From Yinghuangia seranimata (GTDB lineage: Bacteria; Actinomycetota; Actinomycetes; Streptomycetales; Streptomycetaceae): a stretch of DNA of 64,000 nt. The stretch is from assembly GCF_029953285.1 (NCBI RefSeq), contig NZ_JASAOI010000011.1:186001-250000 (forward strand), given 5' to 3'. Positions 47,066 through 57,481 of this stretch are shown one piece after another. The notes beneath the pieces are model-generated. The model did no database searches. It was not told the origin of the DNA and was given only the letters and a program-made list of their open reading frames with translations. Every line of letters begins with the position of its first letter. Within the stretch, counting starts at the first letter, position 1. The position numbers were made by a program, and so were the translations under genes.

Positions 47066-50000
47066 GTGAGACGCACAACGGGTTCCCGACGATCTACGCG
47101 CATCGCCGGAACGGGACTGGCCGCGATATCGCTGGTGATCGGCATGGTCTCGGCCATGCCGGCGGCCAATGCCGCGAAGGCGCCGGCGCCGTCGGACGAA
47201 CTGCCGATAGCGACACAGATCCCGACAGTGAAACTGCCCCAGGCGGGCGACGATGGGAAGAAGGCGTATCTCGCGACCTTCGACCCCAAGGACGCCCAGA
47301 AGGTCTACGACCTCGGTATCGACCGCACCGAGACCGACTCCGTGATCGGGGCCGACGGCAAGGCCTCCGCCGAACTCGTCCTCTCCGAGGCGGAGGCCGC
47401 CAAGCTCACCAAGGCCGGCATATCCGTGCAGGTCCGCGGCAACCAGCAGGCGAAGGCGGGCCTCCGGTCCGCCGCGCCGACCGGCGGGGTGTTCAAGCAC
47501 TACGCCGGTGAAGGCGGCCTCGCCGCCGAGATGCTGGACGTCGCCAAGGCCAACCCCGACATCACCAAGGTGGTGTCGATCGGCAAGTCGACGCTCGGCC
47601 AGGACATCCTGGCGATCAAGGTGAGCAAGGAGGCGAAGACCAGTCGGGACGGCACCAAGCCGCCCGTGCTGTACGTCGCCAACCAGCACGCCCGCGAGTG
47701 GATCACGCCGGAGATGAACCGCCGGCTGCTCCACTACTACGTGGACGGCTACAAGTCGAACAACCAGGACGTCAAGAAGATCGTCAACTCGACCGAGCTG
47801 TGGTTCGTGCTGTCCGCGAACCCGGACGGCTACGAGTGGACGTGGCAGCCGGGTCAGCGCCAGTGGCGCAAGACGCTGCGCGACAACGACGGCAACGGTG
47901 TCATCACCGGTGCCGACGGCGTCGACCCGAACCGCAACTTCAACTACAAGTGGGGCTACGACAACGAGGGTTCGTCCGCGGACTCCTTCAACGACACGTG
48001 GCGCGGACCGGGCCCGAACTCCGAGCCCGAGACGAAGGCGCTCGACAACCTGCTGGGCAGGATCCACCCCAGGTTCGTCGTGAACTACCACTCGGCGGCG
48101 CAGCTCCTGCTGTACGGCGTCGGCTGGCAGGTCGCCACCCACAGCCCCGACGACTACATCGCGCAGGCGTTGGCCGGCAACCACAACAACCCCGCCGTCC
48201 CGGGCTACGAGCCCGAGCTCGGCGCGGCGCTGTACGCCACCAACGGTGACACCGACGGCTACGTGGACCACCAGTACGGTGCGATCCCGTTCACGCCGGA
48301 GATGTCCACGTGCGAGACGGCGTCGAACTGGGACCCGAACGACGCCTGGGACCCCGCCGACTGCGCGGGCATCTTCAACTTCCCGGACGACGAGACGCTG
48401 ATCCAGAAGGAGTTCACCAACAACCTCGGATTCGCGCTCTCGGTGGCCAAGTCGGCGCCGACGCCGGACGAGCCGGTCTCCTCGCTGGGCTACACCGCGC
48501 CGGACCTGGCGATCCACAAGTTCGACACGTCCTACGCCGAGGACGGCGACGAGCAGCCGGTCGCCGTCGACGCGAAGCAGAAGCTCACCAACCTGAAGAT
48601 CAACTACAAGGTCAACGGCGGTCCCGCCAAGACCGACGGTGTGCTTCCGTGGGACGGCGGCAAACGCTACGGCCAGGACGGAATCAACTGGTACAAGCAG
48701 TACCGGGGTTCCGTCGACCACAGCAAACCCGGTGACAGCGTCGAGGTCTGGTACACGGCCAACAAGCCCGGCAAGGGCAAGGTCGAGTCCGAGCACTTCA
48801 CGTACAAGGTCGCGCCCAACGTCGAGAAGGGCGCCGACGTCCTCGTGATCGCCAACGAGGACTACAAGGGTGTGAACCCGACCTACCCGGCCGGGACCAA
48901 CGCGCCCAAGTACGCGAACGAGTACCTGGACGCGCTCAAGGCGTCCGGCGCCAAGACCGCGCTGTGGGACGTCGACCAGCAGGGCGTGCCCGACGCGCTC
49001 GGCGTGCTCGGCCACTTCAAGGCCGTCGTCTGGTACCTCGGCGACAACCGGCTCACCCAGGACGCCGCGGACGAGCCGACCCAGGTCGGCAGCCGCTTCG
49101 TCCCGGACAGCACGGTCGCCGACCGCGCGTTCTCCCTCACGATGAACGTGCGCGACTACCTCAACGAGGGCGGCAAGCTCCTCTACTCCGGTGAGACCAC
49201 CGCCTACTACGGCCCGCTGCGCGGCGCCAACGGCGGCGGCATCTACTACGGCCTCAAGGGCCAGCCGGACAAGAAGTGCGTGATCACCACCAGCTACCGT
49301 GACGACTGCGACATCCTGTCGGACGACTTCACGCAGTACTGGCTCGGCGCATACGACCGCAGCTCGGTCAACGGCGTCAACGGCATCACCGGCGTCGCGG
49401 ACCCGCTCACCGGGGTCAACACCGGTCTGCCGGGCACCGCGAGCAACCCGGTCAACGAAGCCGGCGGCTTCCTGTCCACCAGCACCGTGCTGCCGCCCGC
49501 GCAGTTCCCGCAGTTCCAGAGCGGGCCCGCCGCGGTCTACGCCGGTGTCCCGAAGGGGCCGTTCACCCCGTTCGAAGGCTCGAAGTACGTCGCGGGCCCG
49601 CACCAGGACGACTCGTACATGCGCCTCACGCGCACCGTCGACCTGACCGGGACCACGGCGGCCGACGCGCCGAAGCTCACCGCGCAGGTGTCGTGGGACA
49701 CCGAGGAGAGCTACGACAACGTCATCTTCGAGGCGCACACCGTCGGCCAGGACGACTGGACGACGCTGCCGGACCTCAACGGTCGCTCGTCGACCGCGGT
49801 TCCGGCCGAGTGCGCGGCGGACAGCTTCCTCATCAAGGACCACCCGTTCCTGGCGCACTACCTGACCCAGACCACCCCGTGCACGCCGTCCGGCAGCACG
49901 GGCCAGTGGAACGCCTTCACCGGCAACTCCGGTGGCTGGCAGCAGGTGGCGTTCGACCTGTCCGCGTACGCGGGCAAGCAGGTCGAGGTCTCGATCAGCT

Positions 50001-50299
50001 TCGTGACCGACCCGGGCAGCGGTGGCACCGGCGTCTTCGTCGACGACACGCACATCGTCAAGAACGGCGCCGCGGTCGAGTCCGAGGGCTTCGAGAACGG
50101 TCTCGGCGCCTGGTCGACCCCCGGCCCGCCGCCGGGCGACCACTCGCCGGCGAACTTCCTGCACACGAACTCGGTGTTCGGGAACTCCGCCGTCGCCACG
50201 CCGGACACGCTGCTCCTCGGCTTCGGCCTCGAGCAGCTGCCGACGCAGGCGGACAAGAACGCGGTCATGGCGAAGGTGGTCCAGTACCTGCTCAAGTAG
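47066..50299 (+). CDS. Large secreted M14 zinc carboxypeptidase
   Basis: This protein is 1077 residues from the GTG at 47066. A Sec signal peptide (Arg-rich start, hydrophobic 12-30, AANAA cleavage region near 37) precedes a propeptide-like region (residues 60-125). The M14 catalytic domain starts near residue 140: zinc ligands H208 and E211 in NQHAREW, substrate-binding Arg in DPNRNFNYKWG, third zinc ligand in VVNYHSAAQ, and the general-base Glu region near FTPEMSTCE. The C-terminal half adds a Thr/Tyr-rich domain resembling the immune inhibitor A region (QVSWDTEESYDNVIFEAHT, GGTGVFVDDTHI). It would digest extracellular peptides. The length is at the upper end for the family. Confidence 0.9.
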   Translation: MRRTTGSRRSTRIAGTGLAAISLVIGMVSAMPAANAAKAPAPSDELPIATQIPTVKLPQAGDDGKKAYLATFDPKDAQKVYDLGIDRTETDSVIGADGKASAELVLSEAEAAKLTKAGISVQVRGNQQAKAGLRSAAPTGGVFKHYAGEGGLAAEMLDVAKANPDITKVVSIGKSTLGQDILAIKVSKEAKTSRDGTKPPVLYVANQHAREWITPEMNRRLLHYYVDGYKSNNQDVKKIVNSTELWFVLSANPDGYEWTWQPGQRQWRKTLRDNDGNGVITGADGVDPNRNFNYKWGYDNEGSSADSFNDTWRGPGPNSEPETKALDNLLGRIHPRFVVNYHSAAQLLLYGVGWQVATHSPDDYIAQALAGNHNNPAVPGYEPELGAALYATNGDTDGYVDHQYGAIPFTPEMSTCETASNWDPNDAWDPADCAGIFNFPDDETLIQKEFTNNLGFALSVAKSAPTPDEPVSSLGYTAPDLAIHKFDTSYAEDGDEQPVAVDAKQKLTNLKINYKVNGGPAKTDGVLPWDGGKRYGQDGINWYKQYRGSVDHSKPGDSVEVWYTANKPGKGKVESEHFTYKVAPNVEKGADVLVIANEDYKGVNPTYPAGTNAPKYANEYLDALKASGAKTALWDVDQQGVPDALGVLGHFKAVVWYLGDNRLTQDAADEPTQVGSRFVPDSTVADRAFSLTMNVRDYLNEGGKLLYSGETTAYYGPLRGANGGGIYYGLKGQPDKKCVITTSYRDDCDILSDDFTQYWLGAYDRSSVNGVNGITGVADPLTGVNTGLPGTASNPVNEAGGFLSTSTVLPPAQFPQFQSGPAAVYAGVPKGPFTPFEGSKYVAGPHQDDSYMRLTRTVDLTGTTAADAPKLTAQVSWDTEESYDNVIFEAHTVGQDDWTTLPDLNGRSSTAVPAECAADSFLIKDHPFLAHYLTQTTPCTPSGSTGQWNAFTGNSGGWQQVAFDLSAYAGKQVEVSISFVTDPGSGGTGVFVDDTHIVKNGAAVESEGFENGLGAWSTPGPPPGDHSPANFLHTNSVFGNSAVATPDTLLLGFGLEQLPTQADKNAVMAKVVQYLLK

Positions 50300-50363
50300 C
50301 GGGCACCCCACCGGCGCCGTGACGGCGTAGGGAGAGGGAAAGGGCTGAGGAAAGGCGCGACCG

Positions 50364-50394
50364 GGACCCCGGTGGGCTCGACCCACCGGGGTCC
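50364..50394 (+). terminator. Terminator after the M14 peptidase gene
   Basis: A perfect 13-bp stem pairs 50364-50376 with 50382-50394 around a 5-nt loop (ctcga), 64 nt after the stop. Confidence 0.82.
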
Positions 50395-50463
50395 TGACGT
50401 CTCCGGCCGCAACTCTTCGGGCCCGCACCGCGCGCGAACTGTGGGGGAACTCCCTCAACCTTG

Positions 50464-50494
50464 CCGACAAATCGGGTGATGAATCGTTTGTCGG
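50464..50494 (+). promoter_or_regulatory. Dyad CCGACAAA-N15-TTTGTCGG upstream of the Pro/Gln-rich membrane protein gene
   Basis: A perfect 8-bp inverted repeat (50464-50471 and 50487-50494) with a 15-nt AT-richer spacer lies about 60 nt upstream of TAGCCT (50552-50557), a candidate -10. It looks like an operator. The regulator is unknown. Confidence 0.4.
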
Positions 50495-50597
50495 TGGCAA
50501 ACGCCCAGCTCAGCGGGCGGTTTTCGATAGCACGGCGACGGCCTGGGCCGCTAGCCTCGACCGTCCTTCCCCATGCGTCCCTGGGAGACGAGAACTC

Positions 50598-51203
50598 GTG
50601 AGTGGATACAACGGCCCGGGCTACGGCGGTCCGCCGCAGCAGCCGGGTCCCTACGGGCAGCAGCAGCCGTACGGCCAGCCTCAGCAGCCCTACGGTCAGC
50701 AGCCGGGCCCCTACGGGCAGGTCCCGCAGCAGCCGGGCCCCTACGGCCAGCCTGGCGGCGGCTTCGGACCGGGCGGAGGCGGCCCGATGCAGCGCCCGCC
50801 GCGCACCGGTAGCGCGGTGGTGGCCGGCCTGGTCGCGTTCCTGGTGACCACGGCCATCTACGGCTTCATCTTCTGGAAGGCCGACGGCCGCCAGATCGGT
50901 TACATCGCGGTGGGTGCCGGCGCCATCGTCGGCTTCGCGGTCGGCAAGGTCGGCGGCAAGCACCCGGCGCTCCCGTTGTTCGCGGCGCTCCTCGGCTTCG
51001 GCAGCGTGATCCTCGGCCAGATCACCGGGTTCGTCTTCGCGCTGCACTTCGACCTCGACGCGTCGTTCGGCGACATCTTCGACCACTTCGACGTCGTCAC
51101 GCAGGCGTGGAAGGACTACCTGAAGCCGGTGGACTTCCTCTTCTACGCGCTGGGCGCCGGCGCGGGCTTCAGCATCGCCAGGAAGGTCGGCGACCAGTCC
51201 TGA
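50598..51203 (+). CDS. Membrane protein with Pro/Gln/Tyr-rich N-terminal repeats
   Basis: This protein is 201 residues from the GTG at 50598. Residues 1-70 are imperfect repeats of QQPGPYGQ/PYGQPQQ type followed by a Gly stretch. Residues 72-160 contain three or four hydrophobic helices (AVVAGLVAFLVTTAIYGFIFW, IGYIAVGAGAIVGFAVG, ALPLFAALLGFGSVIL). A short amphipathic region (FDHFDVVTQAWKDYLKP) and a last helix end the protein. Such repeat-plus-helices proteins are common, uncharacterised actinobacterial membrane proteins. The repeat may mediate protein contacts at the membrane. No enzymatic motif seen. Monocistronic upstream of gap. Confidence 0.8.
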   Translation: MSGYNGPGYGGPPQQPGPYGQQQPYGQPQQPYGQQPGPYGQVPQQPGPYGQPGGGFGPGGGGPMQRPPRTGSAVVAGLVAFLVTTAIYGFIFWKADGRQIGYIAVGAGAIVGFAVGKVGGKHPALPLFAALLGFGSVILGQITGFVFALHFDLDASFGDIFDHFDVVTQAWKDYLKPVDFLFYALGAGAGFSIARKVGDQS

Positions 51204-51340
51204 GCGGCTGACCCTGTTCCGCCGCGGCCCCGGTGCCCGGACCCCCGTGGTCCGGGGCCGGGGCTTCGCCGTGTCGGGGCGGCTTCTACCACGTCCGTAG
51301 GGTGGACACCGCGTCACGGCCAATGTATGGGGCGCGATAG

Positions 51341-52438
<1,098 letters not shown>

Positions 52439-52625
52439 CGACGCCGGTCCGCTCGCGGATCCGCCGTCAGACCGGGTGACCCGGAGTGACAGCGCGCGGG
52501 CCCGGACGATCCGTCGTCCGGGCCCGCCGCACACCGCGCCCCCTCGCGCGGCAGCAGACCCGAAGGTTCGAACCCCAGGCCGTCCACCCTCAGCGGCCTG
52601 AACCGACGAGGATGATCCGAAAACC

Positions 52626-53813
52626 ATGAAGACCATCGACGACCTCGATGTCGCCGGCAAGCGTGTCCTGGTCCGCGCCGACCTGAACGTGCCGCTCGAC
52701 GGCGCGACCATCACCGACGACGGTCGCATCCGCGCGAGCCTGCCCACCATCGCGGACCTCGCCTCGCGCGGCGCCCGTGTCATCGTGACGGCCCACCTCG
52801 GCCGCCCGAAGGGCGCCCCCGACCCCGCCTACTCGCTCGCCCCGGTCGCCGCGCGTCTCGGCGAACTGCTGGGCAAGGACGTGAAGTTCGCCGCCGACAC
52901 GGTCGGCGAGCAGGCCCGCGCCACCGTCGCTTCCCTCGGCGACGGCGATGTCGCGGTGCTGGAGAACGTGCGCTTCAACGCCGCCGAGACCAGCAAGGAC
53001 GACGCCGAGCGCGGCGCGTTCGCCGACCAGCTGGCCGGCCTCGCGGACCTGTACGTGGGCGACGGCTTCGGCGCGGTGCACCGCAAGCACGCGTCCGTGT
53101 ACGACGTCGCGCACAAGCTGCCGCACGCGGCGGGCCGGCTGATCGCCGCCGAGCTCGACGTCCTCAAGCGGCTGACCGACAACGTCGAGCGGCCGTACGC
53201 GGTCGTGCTCGGCGGGTCGAAGGTGTCCGACAAGCTCGGCGTCATCGACAACCTGCTCGGCAAGGCCGACCGCATCCTCATCGGCGGCGGCATGGTGTAC
53301 ACCTTCCTGGCCGCACAGGGCCACGAGGTCGGCACCAGCCTGCTCGAGAAGGACCAGATCGACACGGTCCGCGAGTACCTGGCCCGCGCCGAGGCGAACG
53401 GTGTCGAGTTCGTGCTGCCCGTCGACGTGATCGCCGCCGCGGCCTTCGCCGCCGACGCCGACCACGCCGTCGTCACGGCCGACGCGATCCCCTCCGACCG
53501 CATGGGCCTGGACATCGGCCCCGAGTCCGGCGCGCTGTTCGCCGGCAAGCTCGCGGACGCCAAGACGGTGTTCTGGAACGGCCCCATGGGCGTCTTCGAG
53601 ATGACCCCCTACGCCGGCGGCACCCGTGCCGTCGCGCAGGCGCTGATCGAATCCGACGCCTTCACCGTCGTCGGCGGCGGCGACTCGGCCGCCGCGGTGC
53701 GTACGCTCGGCTTCGACGAGAACGCGTTCGGTCACATCTCGACCGGCGGCGGTGCGAGCCTGGAATACCTCGAGGGCAAGAACCTGCCCGGCCTCGACGC
53801 GCTGGAAGGCTGA
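52626..53813 (+). CDS. pgk: Phosphoglycerate kinase
   Basis: This 395-residue enzyme is of typical length. The N-terminal domain has [14 protein letters not shown] with the substrate Arg/Asp/Asn, then HLGRPKG and [10 protein letters not shown]. The C-terminal domain has [25 protein letters not shown] and the nucleotide-binding [11 protein letters not shown]. It transfers the acyl phosphate of 1,3-bisphosphoglycerate to ADP. ATG at 52626 after gaggatgatccgaaaacc. Only 3 nt separate it from tpiA, so the two are translated from one mRNA. Confidence 0.97.
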   Translation: MKTIDDLDVAGKRVLVRADLNVPLDGATITDDGRIRASLPTIADLASRGARVIVTAHLGRPKGAPDPAYSLAPVAARLGELLGKDVKFAADTVGEQARATVASLGDGDVAVLENVRFNAAETSKDDAERGAFADQLAGLADLYVGDGFGAVHRKHASVYDVAHKLPHAAGRLIAAELDVLKRLTDNVERPYAVVLGGSKVSDKLGVIDNLLGKADRILIGGGMVYTFLAAQGHEVGTSLLEKDQIDTVREYLARAEANGVEFVLPVDVIAAAAFAADADHAVVTADAIPSDRMGLDIGPESGALFAGKLADAKTVFWNGPMGVFEMTPYAGGTRAVAQALIESDAFTVVGGGDSAAAVRTLGFDENAFGHISTGGGASLEYLEGKNLPGLDALEG

Positions 53814-53816
53814 ACC

Positions 53817-54635
53817 ATGGCGACCAAGAAGAACCCCGCGGGCAGCGCCGTGACCGGCCGCGTCCCGCTGATGGCCGGCAACTGGAAGATGAACCTCAAC
53901 CACCTCGAGGCCATCGCCCTGGTGCAGAAGCTCGCCTTCGCGCTCGACGACAAGGACTTCGACCAGGTCGAGGTCGCCGTCCTGCCGCCGTTCACGGACC
54001 TGCGCTCGGTGCAGACCCTCGTGGACGGCGACAAGCTGCGCATCGTGTTCGGCGCGCAGGACGTCTCGCAGCACACCGGCGGCGCGTACACGGGCGAGAT
54101 CGCCGGCTCGATGCTCGCCAAGCTCAAGTGCACCTACGTCACCGTGGGCCACTCGGAGCGCCGGCAGTACCACAACGAGACCGACGAGATCGTCAACGCC
54201 AAGGCCAAGGCGGCGTTCGCGAACGGCATCGTGCCGATCCTGTGCGTCGGCGAGGGCCTCGACGTCCGCAAGGCCGGCGAGCACGTCGCCTACACGCTCG
54301 CCCAGGTCGACGGCGGTCTGAAGGGCATCCCGGCCGCGCAGGCCGAGACGATCGTGATCGCGTACGAGCCCGTGTGGGCGATCGGCACCGGCGAGGTCGC
54401 GACCCCCGAGGACGCGCAGGAGGTGTGCGCCGCGATCCGCGCGCGCGTCGCCGAGCTGTACGACCCGGAGCTGGCCGGCAAGGTCCGCGTGCTGTACGGC
54501 GGCTCGGTCAAGGCGTCGAATGTGGCCGGCATCATGGCCAAGCCCGACGTCGACGGTGGTCTGGTCGGCGGCGCGAGCCTCGACGCCGAGGAGTTCGTCA
54601 AGCTGGTCCGCTTCCGGGACCAGGCCGTAGGTTAG
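53817..54635 (+). CDS. tpiA: Triosephosphate isomerase
   Basis: This protein is 272 residues, slightly longer than the 250-260 norm because of a 14-residue N-terminal extension ([14 protein letters not shown]) before [14 protein letters not shown]. The catalytic Lys is in NWKMN, the His in VGHSERRQ and the Glu in [11 protein letters not shown]. The C-terminal phosphate-binding loop GGSVKASN and [11 protein letters not shown] are intact. It interconverts dihydroxyacetone phosphate and glyceraldehyde 3-phosphate. The gene follows pgk directly and is separated from secG by a hairpin. Confidence 0.97.
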   Translation: MATKKNPAGSAVTGRVPLMAGNWKMNLNHLEAIALVQKLAFALDDKDFDQVEVAVLPPFTDLRSVQTLVDGDKLRIVFGAQDVSQHTGGAYTGEIAGSMLAKLKCTYVTVGHSERRQYHNETDEIVNAKAKAAFANGIVPILCVGEGLDVRKAGEHVAYTLAQVDGGLKGIPAAQAETIVIAYEPVWAIGTGEVATPEDAQEVCAAIRARVAELYDPELAGKVRVLYGGSVKASNVAGIMAKPDVDGGLVGGASLDAEEFVKLVRFRDQAVG

Positions 54636-54649
54636 CCGGTACCGCGAGT

Positions 54650-54694
54650 TTCCCCGCCCCGGTCGCGACTTTGGTTGCCACTGGGGCGGGGGAA
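54650..54694 (+). terminator. Hairpin between tpiA and secG
   Basis: TTCCCCGCCCC (54650-54660) pairs with GGGGCGGGGGAA (54683-54694) with one bulged G and a 22-nt loop, 15 nt after the tpiA stop. It probably ends the glycolytic transcript. Confidence 0.65.
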
Positions 54695-54705
54695 CCGCGT
54701 ACCCT
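54675..54705 (+). promoter_or_regulatory. Candidate secG promoter
   Basis: TTGCCA (54675-54680), a 19-nt spacer and TACCCT (54700-54705) could start a secG transcript with a leader of about 80 nt. It overlaps the 3' arm of the upstream hairpin. Confidence 0.4.
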
Positions 54706-54793
54706 GTCCGAGGCCAGGAATCCCTGGTCGTGCGTCCGGAGCGGACCGGGGCGGGGCCCCGCGAAGCTCACTGATGAGGAGTTGGGCCAGGCC

Positions 54794-55024
54794 GTGACTG
54801 TCGCGTTCTCGATCGCCCTGATCATCTTCAGCGCCCTGATGGTGCTGCTTGTCCTGCTGCACAAGGGCAAGGGCGGTGGCCTGTCCGACCTGTTCGGCGG
54901 CGGTATGTCGTCCTCGCTCGGCGGCTCGTCGGTCGTCGAGAAGAATCTCGACCGCATCACGATCGTCGTCGGCTCCTTGTGGTTCGTCTGCATCGTCGTG
55001 TTGGGTCTCCTCCTCAAGAACTAG
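54794..55024 (+). CDS. secG: Preprotein translocase subunit SecG
   Basis: This protein is 76 residues from the GTG at 54794. It has the SecG pattern of two transmembrane helices (AFSIALIIFSALMVLLVLLHKGKGGGL and ITIVVGSLWFVCIVVLGLLL) flanking a Gly/Ser-rich loop (LFGGGMSSSLGGSSVVEKNLDR). SecG is the small subunit of the SecYEG channel and stimulates SecA-driven export. The nearest Shine-Dalgarno-like aggag lies 12 nt upstream, rather far. The tpiA-secG order is typical of actinobacteria. Confidence 0.95.
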   Translation: MTVAFSIALIIFSALMVLLVLLHKGKGGGLSDLFGGGMSSSLGGSSVVEKNLDRITIVVGSLWFVCIVVLGLLLKN

Positions 55025-55240
55025 CGGTTTCGCGACGCTGCGGTACGCGGCCATGTCACCGGCCCCACAAGCTTCCTGACGCTATGTCGGAAAGCCTGCG
55101 GGACGCGGTTCCCGGCCCCGCGAGCCGCACGTACACTGGTTCGCGAGGCAGCCGCCAGGGCTGACGCATTTCCGCCCGGCGGCACCTTCCGAGTCGCGCG
55201 ACCGGGCGCGCGACCATCAGATCCAAGGGGAGTTTTAACC

Positions 55241-55576
55241 GTGGCAAGTGGCAACGCCATTCGTGGGAGCCGGGTCGGCGCGGGTCCGATGGGTGAGGCC
55301 GAGCGCGGCGAAGCGGCCCCCCGCCTGCGCATCTCGTTCTGGTGTGCCAACAAGCACGAGACCCAGCCGAGTTTCGCGACCGACGCCCAGGTCCCCGAGA
55401 CGTGGGACTGCCCGCGCTGCGGACTGCCGGCCGGGCAGGACAGCGAGAACCCGCCGGACGCGCCGCGCACCGAGCCTTACAAGACGCACCTCGCGTACGT
55501 GCGCGAGCGCCGCAGCGACGCGGACGGCGAGGCGATCCTCGCCGAGGCGCTGGCGAAGCTGCGCGGCGAGATCTGA
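55241..55576 (+). CDS. rbpA: RNA polymerase-binding protein RbpA
   Basis: This protein is 111 residues from the GTG at 55241 (aaggggag upstream), the usual RbpA size. The zinc-binding core has C35 and H39 (FWCANKHE) with C57 and C60 (WDCPRCG). The C-terminal sigma-interaction domain ends THLAYVRERRSDADGEAILAEAL. The basic linker and N-terminal tail (MASGNAIRGSRVGAG) are family-typical. RbpA binds RNA polymerase with principal sigma factors and stabilises the open complex. TACACT (55132-55137) is a plausible -10. Whether this is the main RbpA or a paralogue cannot be told from the window. Confidence 0.94.
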   Translation: MASGNAIRGSRVGAGPMGEAERGEAAPRLRISFWCANKHETQPSFATDAQVPETWDCPRCGLPAGQDSENPPDAPRTEPYKTHLAYVRERRSDADGEAILAEALAKLRGEI

Positions 55577-55633
55577 TCCCGAGCCGACGGCTCGACGCGG
55601 CGGCCGGACCGCCGCGGCAGTAGTTTTCACGTC

Positions 55634-55682
55634 CCGCAGGGGCGCGGTCATCGTCAGGTGACCGCGCCCCTGCGGCGTTTTT
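55634..55682 (+). terminator. Rho-independent terminator after rbpA
   Basis: A perfect 17-bp stem pairs 55634-55650 with 55659-55675 around an 8-nt loop and is followed by cgttttt. It is the clearest intrinsic terminator in the window. Confidence 0.92.
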
Positions 55683-55853
55683 CGCTCCGCTCGGTCCGGT
55701 GGGGCGCCCGCCAGGCCCGAACGGGTTGTCCTGATGCGCCCGTCGGGCGAACCACGGCGCGTGGGCCCGGCCGTGGGGCGGGGGCCGCTCACACTGAGGA
55801 GTGATGGTCGGGCGGCCGCGCGCCGCCCGGAGCCGCCGTTGAGGAGTGCGCGC

Positions 55854-56585
55854 GTGGGCAGCCGAGCAGCAATCCACCGGGTCGTCGGCGCGGGCGGCCG
55901 GGTCGCCGCGGTCGTCGGAATGGTGCTCGCGGTCGGGGTGGGCGGTGCCTCGGCGTGGGCGGAGGAGACCCCCGTGGCGAACCCCCCGGCCGACGGGCCG
56001 GCGCCGGACTACGGCACGACCGCCGCCCCCACCGCCGCCATGCCGGTTCCCGTCCCGCCGTCGCGTCCGGCCCTGTCCATCAAGGTGGACGACGGCACGA
56101 TGAAGACCGCCGAGCACCGCGAACACACCTACACCGTGCGGCTGCGCAACCTCGGTTCCACGGACATCGACCAGCTGACCATGGTCGAGACGCTCCCCGT
56201 CGGCCTGACGCTCGTGAGCGCGACCGAAGGCGGCGCCCCGGGCGGGCACGAGGGACAGATCGCGTGGACCGTCGACCTGCCCGCCGGCGGCGAGGTCGTC
56301 CGCGCGGTCAAGGCGCGCGTCGACAAGCTGCCGCAGGGACGGGGCATCGCGTCGACCGCGTGCGCGCAGCTTGCGGGCAGCGCCGTTCCGGTCGTCTGCT
56401 CGACCGACGTGGACCAACTCCCCAGCGACGCCGAGCTCGCGGCTGCGGCCGGGCTGCCGAAGTCCACGGTGTACGGCGGCATCGCGGCTACCTTGGCGGC
56501 GACGGGCATCGGCACCTGGTACGTGATGCGCCGACGCCGTCGTTTGGCTGCGGCCCGGCCGGCTGCGGAGGGGGCGTCGGCCTGA
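55854..56585 (+). CDS. Secreted/anchored DUF11-like repeat-domain protein
   Basis: This protein is 243 residues from the GTG at 55854 (gaggag 8 nt upstream; an ORF extension to 55734 lacks support). It has a signal peptide or N-terminal anchor (VAAVVGMVLAVGVGGASAWA), a Pro/Thr-rich stretch, and one DUF11-like beta-sandwich domain (EHTYTVRLRNLGSTDIDQLTMVETLPVGLTLVSA, IAWTVDLPAGGEVVRAVKARV). A C-terminal transmembrane helix (VYGGIAATLAATGIGTWYVM) with a positively charged tail completes it. The layout is that of a cell-wall-exposed protein held in the membrane. Function unknown. Confidence 0.82.
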   Translation: MGSRAAIHRVVGAGGRVAAVVGMVLAVGVGGASAWAEETPVANPPADGPAPDYGTTAAPTAAMPVPVPPSRPALSIKVDDGTMKTAEHREHTYTVRLRNLGSTDIDQLTMVETLPVGLTLVSATEGGAPGGHEGQIAWTVDLPAGGEVVRAVKARVDKLPQGRGIASTACAQLAGSAVPVVCSTDVDQLPSDAELAAAAGLPKSTVYGGIAATLAATGIGTWYVMRRRRRLAAARPAAEGASA

Positions 56586-56606
56586 CGGCGTACGCTGCGG
56601 CCGTTT

Positions 56607-56658
56607 GGCTGTGGGTTGGCCTGGTGACGAATGCCGTCGTCTTTGGGCTGTGGGTTGG
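56607..56658 (+). repeat. Short G/T-rich direct repeat after the DUF11-like gene
   Basis: GGCTGTGGGTTGG occurs at 56607-56619 and 56646-56658 (39-nt offset), each inside a longer similar unit (tttggctgtgggttggcctggtg versus tgggctgtgggttggtctggtg). Confidence 0.7.
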
Positions 56659-56773
56659 TCTGGTGGTGAGCGCCGCCGCCGGTTGTCCGCATCGCGCGCG
56701 TGTCTGGTCGATCTCCCCCTGCTGAGGCCATCCTTGCTGGTAGGAGCAGGTTCGGCGGATACGGGGTGGTGCC

Positions 56774-57406
56774 ATGCGACTGACGGTTTTGGGCGGCACG
56801 GGCGGCACCGGCCGCTTTGTCGTCGACCAGGGGCTGCGGGAAGGCCACGAGGTCGTGGCGCTCGTACGGGACCCCGCGAAGCTGCCGGCGCGGGAGCGGC
56901 TGCACGCGGTGGTGGGCGACGTCCGGGACGCGAAGGCGGTCGCGCAGGCCGTCGAGGGCAGCGACGCCGTCGTGAGCACCCTCGGACAGCGGGCGCTGCG
57001 GACGACGGTGTGCGGCGACGCGATGGAGACGCTGCTCCCGGCGATGTCCGCCGCGGGGGTCCGACGGCTCGTCGCCCTCAGCGACTTCGGCGTGGGGGAC
57101 AGCCGCGGACGGGACTTCTTCTCGGTGACCATCTGGCTGATGCTCCGGTCGATCATGAAGGACAAGACCGTCATGGAGGACCGCATCCACGGCACCCGCG
57201 ACATCGACTGGACGATCGTGCGCCCCGCGGTGCTGCGGGATCGCTCCGCGACGGGCGACTACCGGGCCGGCGTGGACCTGCGGCTGTCCTGGGCGTCGGG
57301 GATCGCGCGGGCGGATGTCGCGGACTTCATGCTGGGGCAGCTCACCAGCGAGGAGTACGTGCGTAAGGCGGTGGCCATCGGGCCGGTGGGGCGTCGGCGG
57401 GGGTAG
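56774..57406 (+). CDS. NmrA-like/atypical SDR NAD(P)H-binding protein
   Basis: This 210-residue protein begins with the Rossmann signature LTVLGGTGGTGRFVVDQGLREGHEVVALVRDP (GxxGxxG near residues 8-14). It continues with the NmrA-like pattern (VVGDVRDAKAVAQAVEGSDAVVSTLGQ, RRLVALSDFGVGDSRG) and the late IDWTIVRPAVL and VARADVADFML-type segments. It lacks the canonical SDR YxxxK triad, as is usual for this NAD(P)H-sensor or quinone-oxidoreductase-like group. ATG at 56774. No operon partner; the next gene is convergent. Its cofactor preference and reaction are unknown. Confidence 0.88.
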   Translation: MRLTVLGGTGGTGRFVVDQGLREGHEVVALVRDPAKLPARERLHAVVGDVRDAKAVAQAVEGSDAVVSTLGQRALRTTVCGDAMETLLPAMSAAGVRRLVALSDFGVGDSRGRDFFSVTIWLMLRSIMKDKTVMEDRIHGTRDIDWTIVRPAVLRDRSATGDYRAGVDLRLSWASGIARADVADFMLGQLTSEEYVRKAVAIGPVGRRRG

Positions 57407-57481
57407 CGTGGCTTTCTCGCTGCACCGTTCCTGACCTGGTTTGTGGTTTTGGGCTGACGCCCCTCCCGCTTTTTGATTTTC

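Noticed and set aside
52565-52574. GGTTCGAACC, resembling a tRNA T-loop
   Set aside because: No T-stem, acceptor stem or anticodon arm can be built around it within 80 nt. It is a chance palindrome in the gap between gap and pgk.
55089-55110. SigR-type promoter (GGAAA ... GTT) before rbpA
   Set aside because: The spacing is 14 nt against the expected 18-19, and the -35 is one base off. TACACT at 55132 is a better -10.
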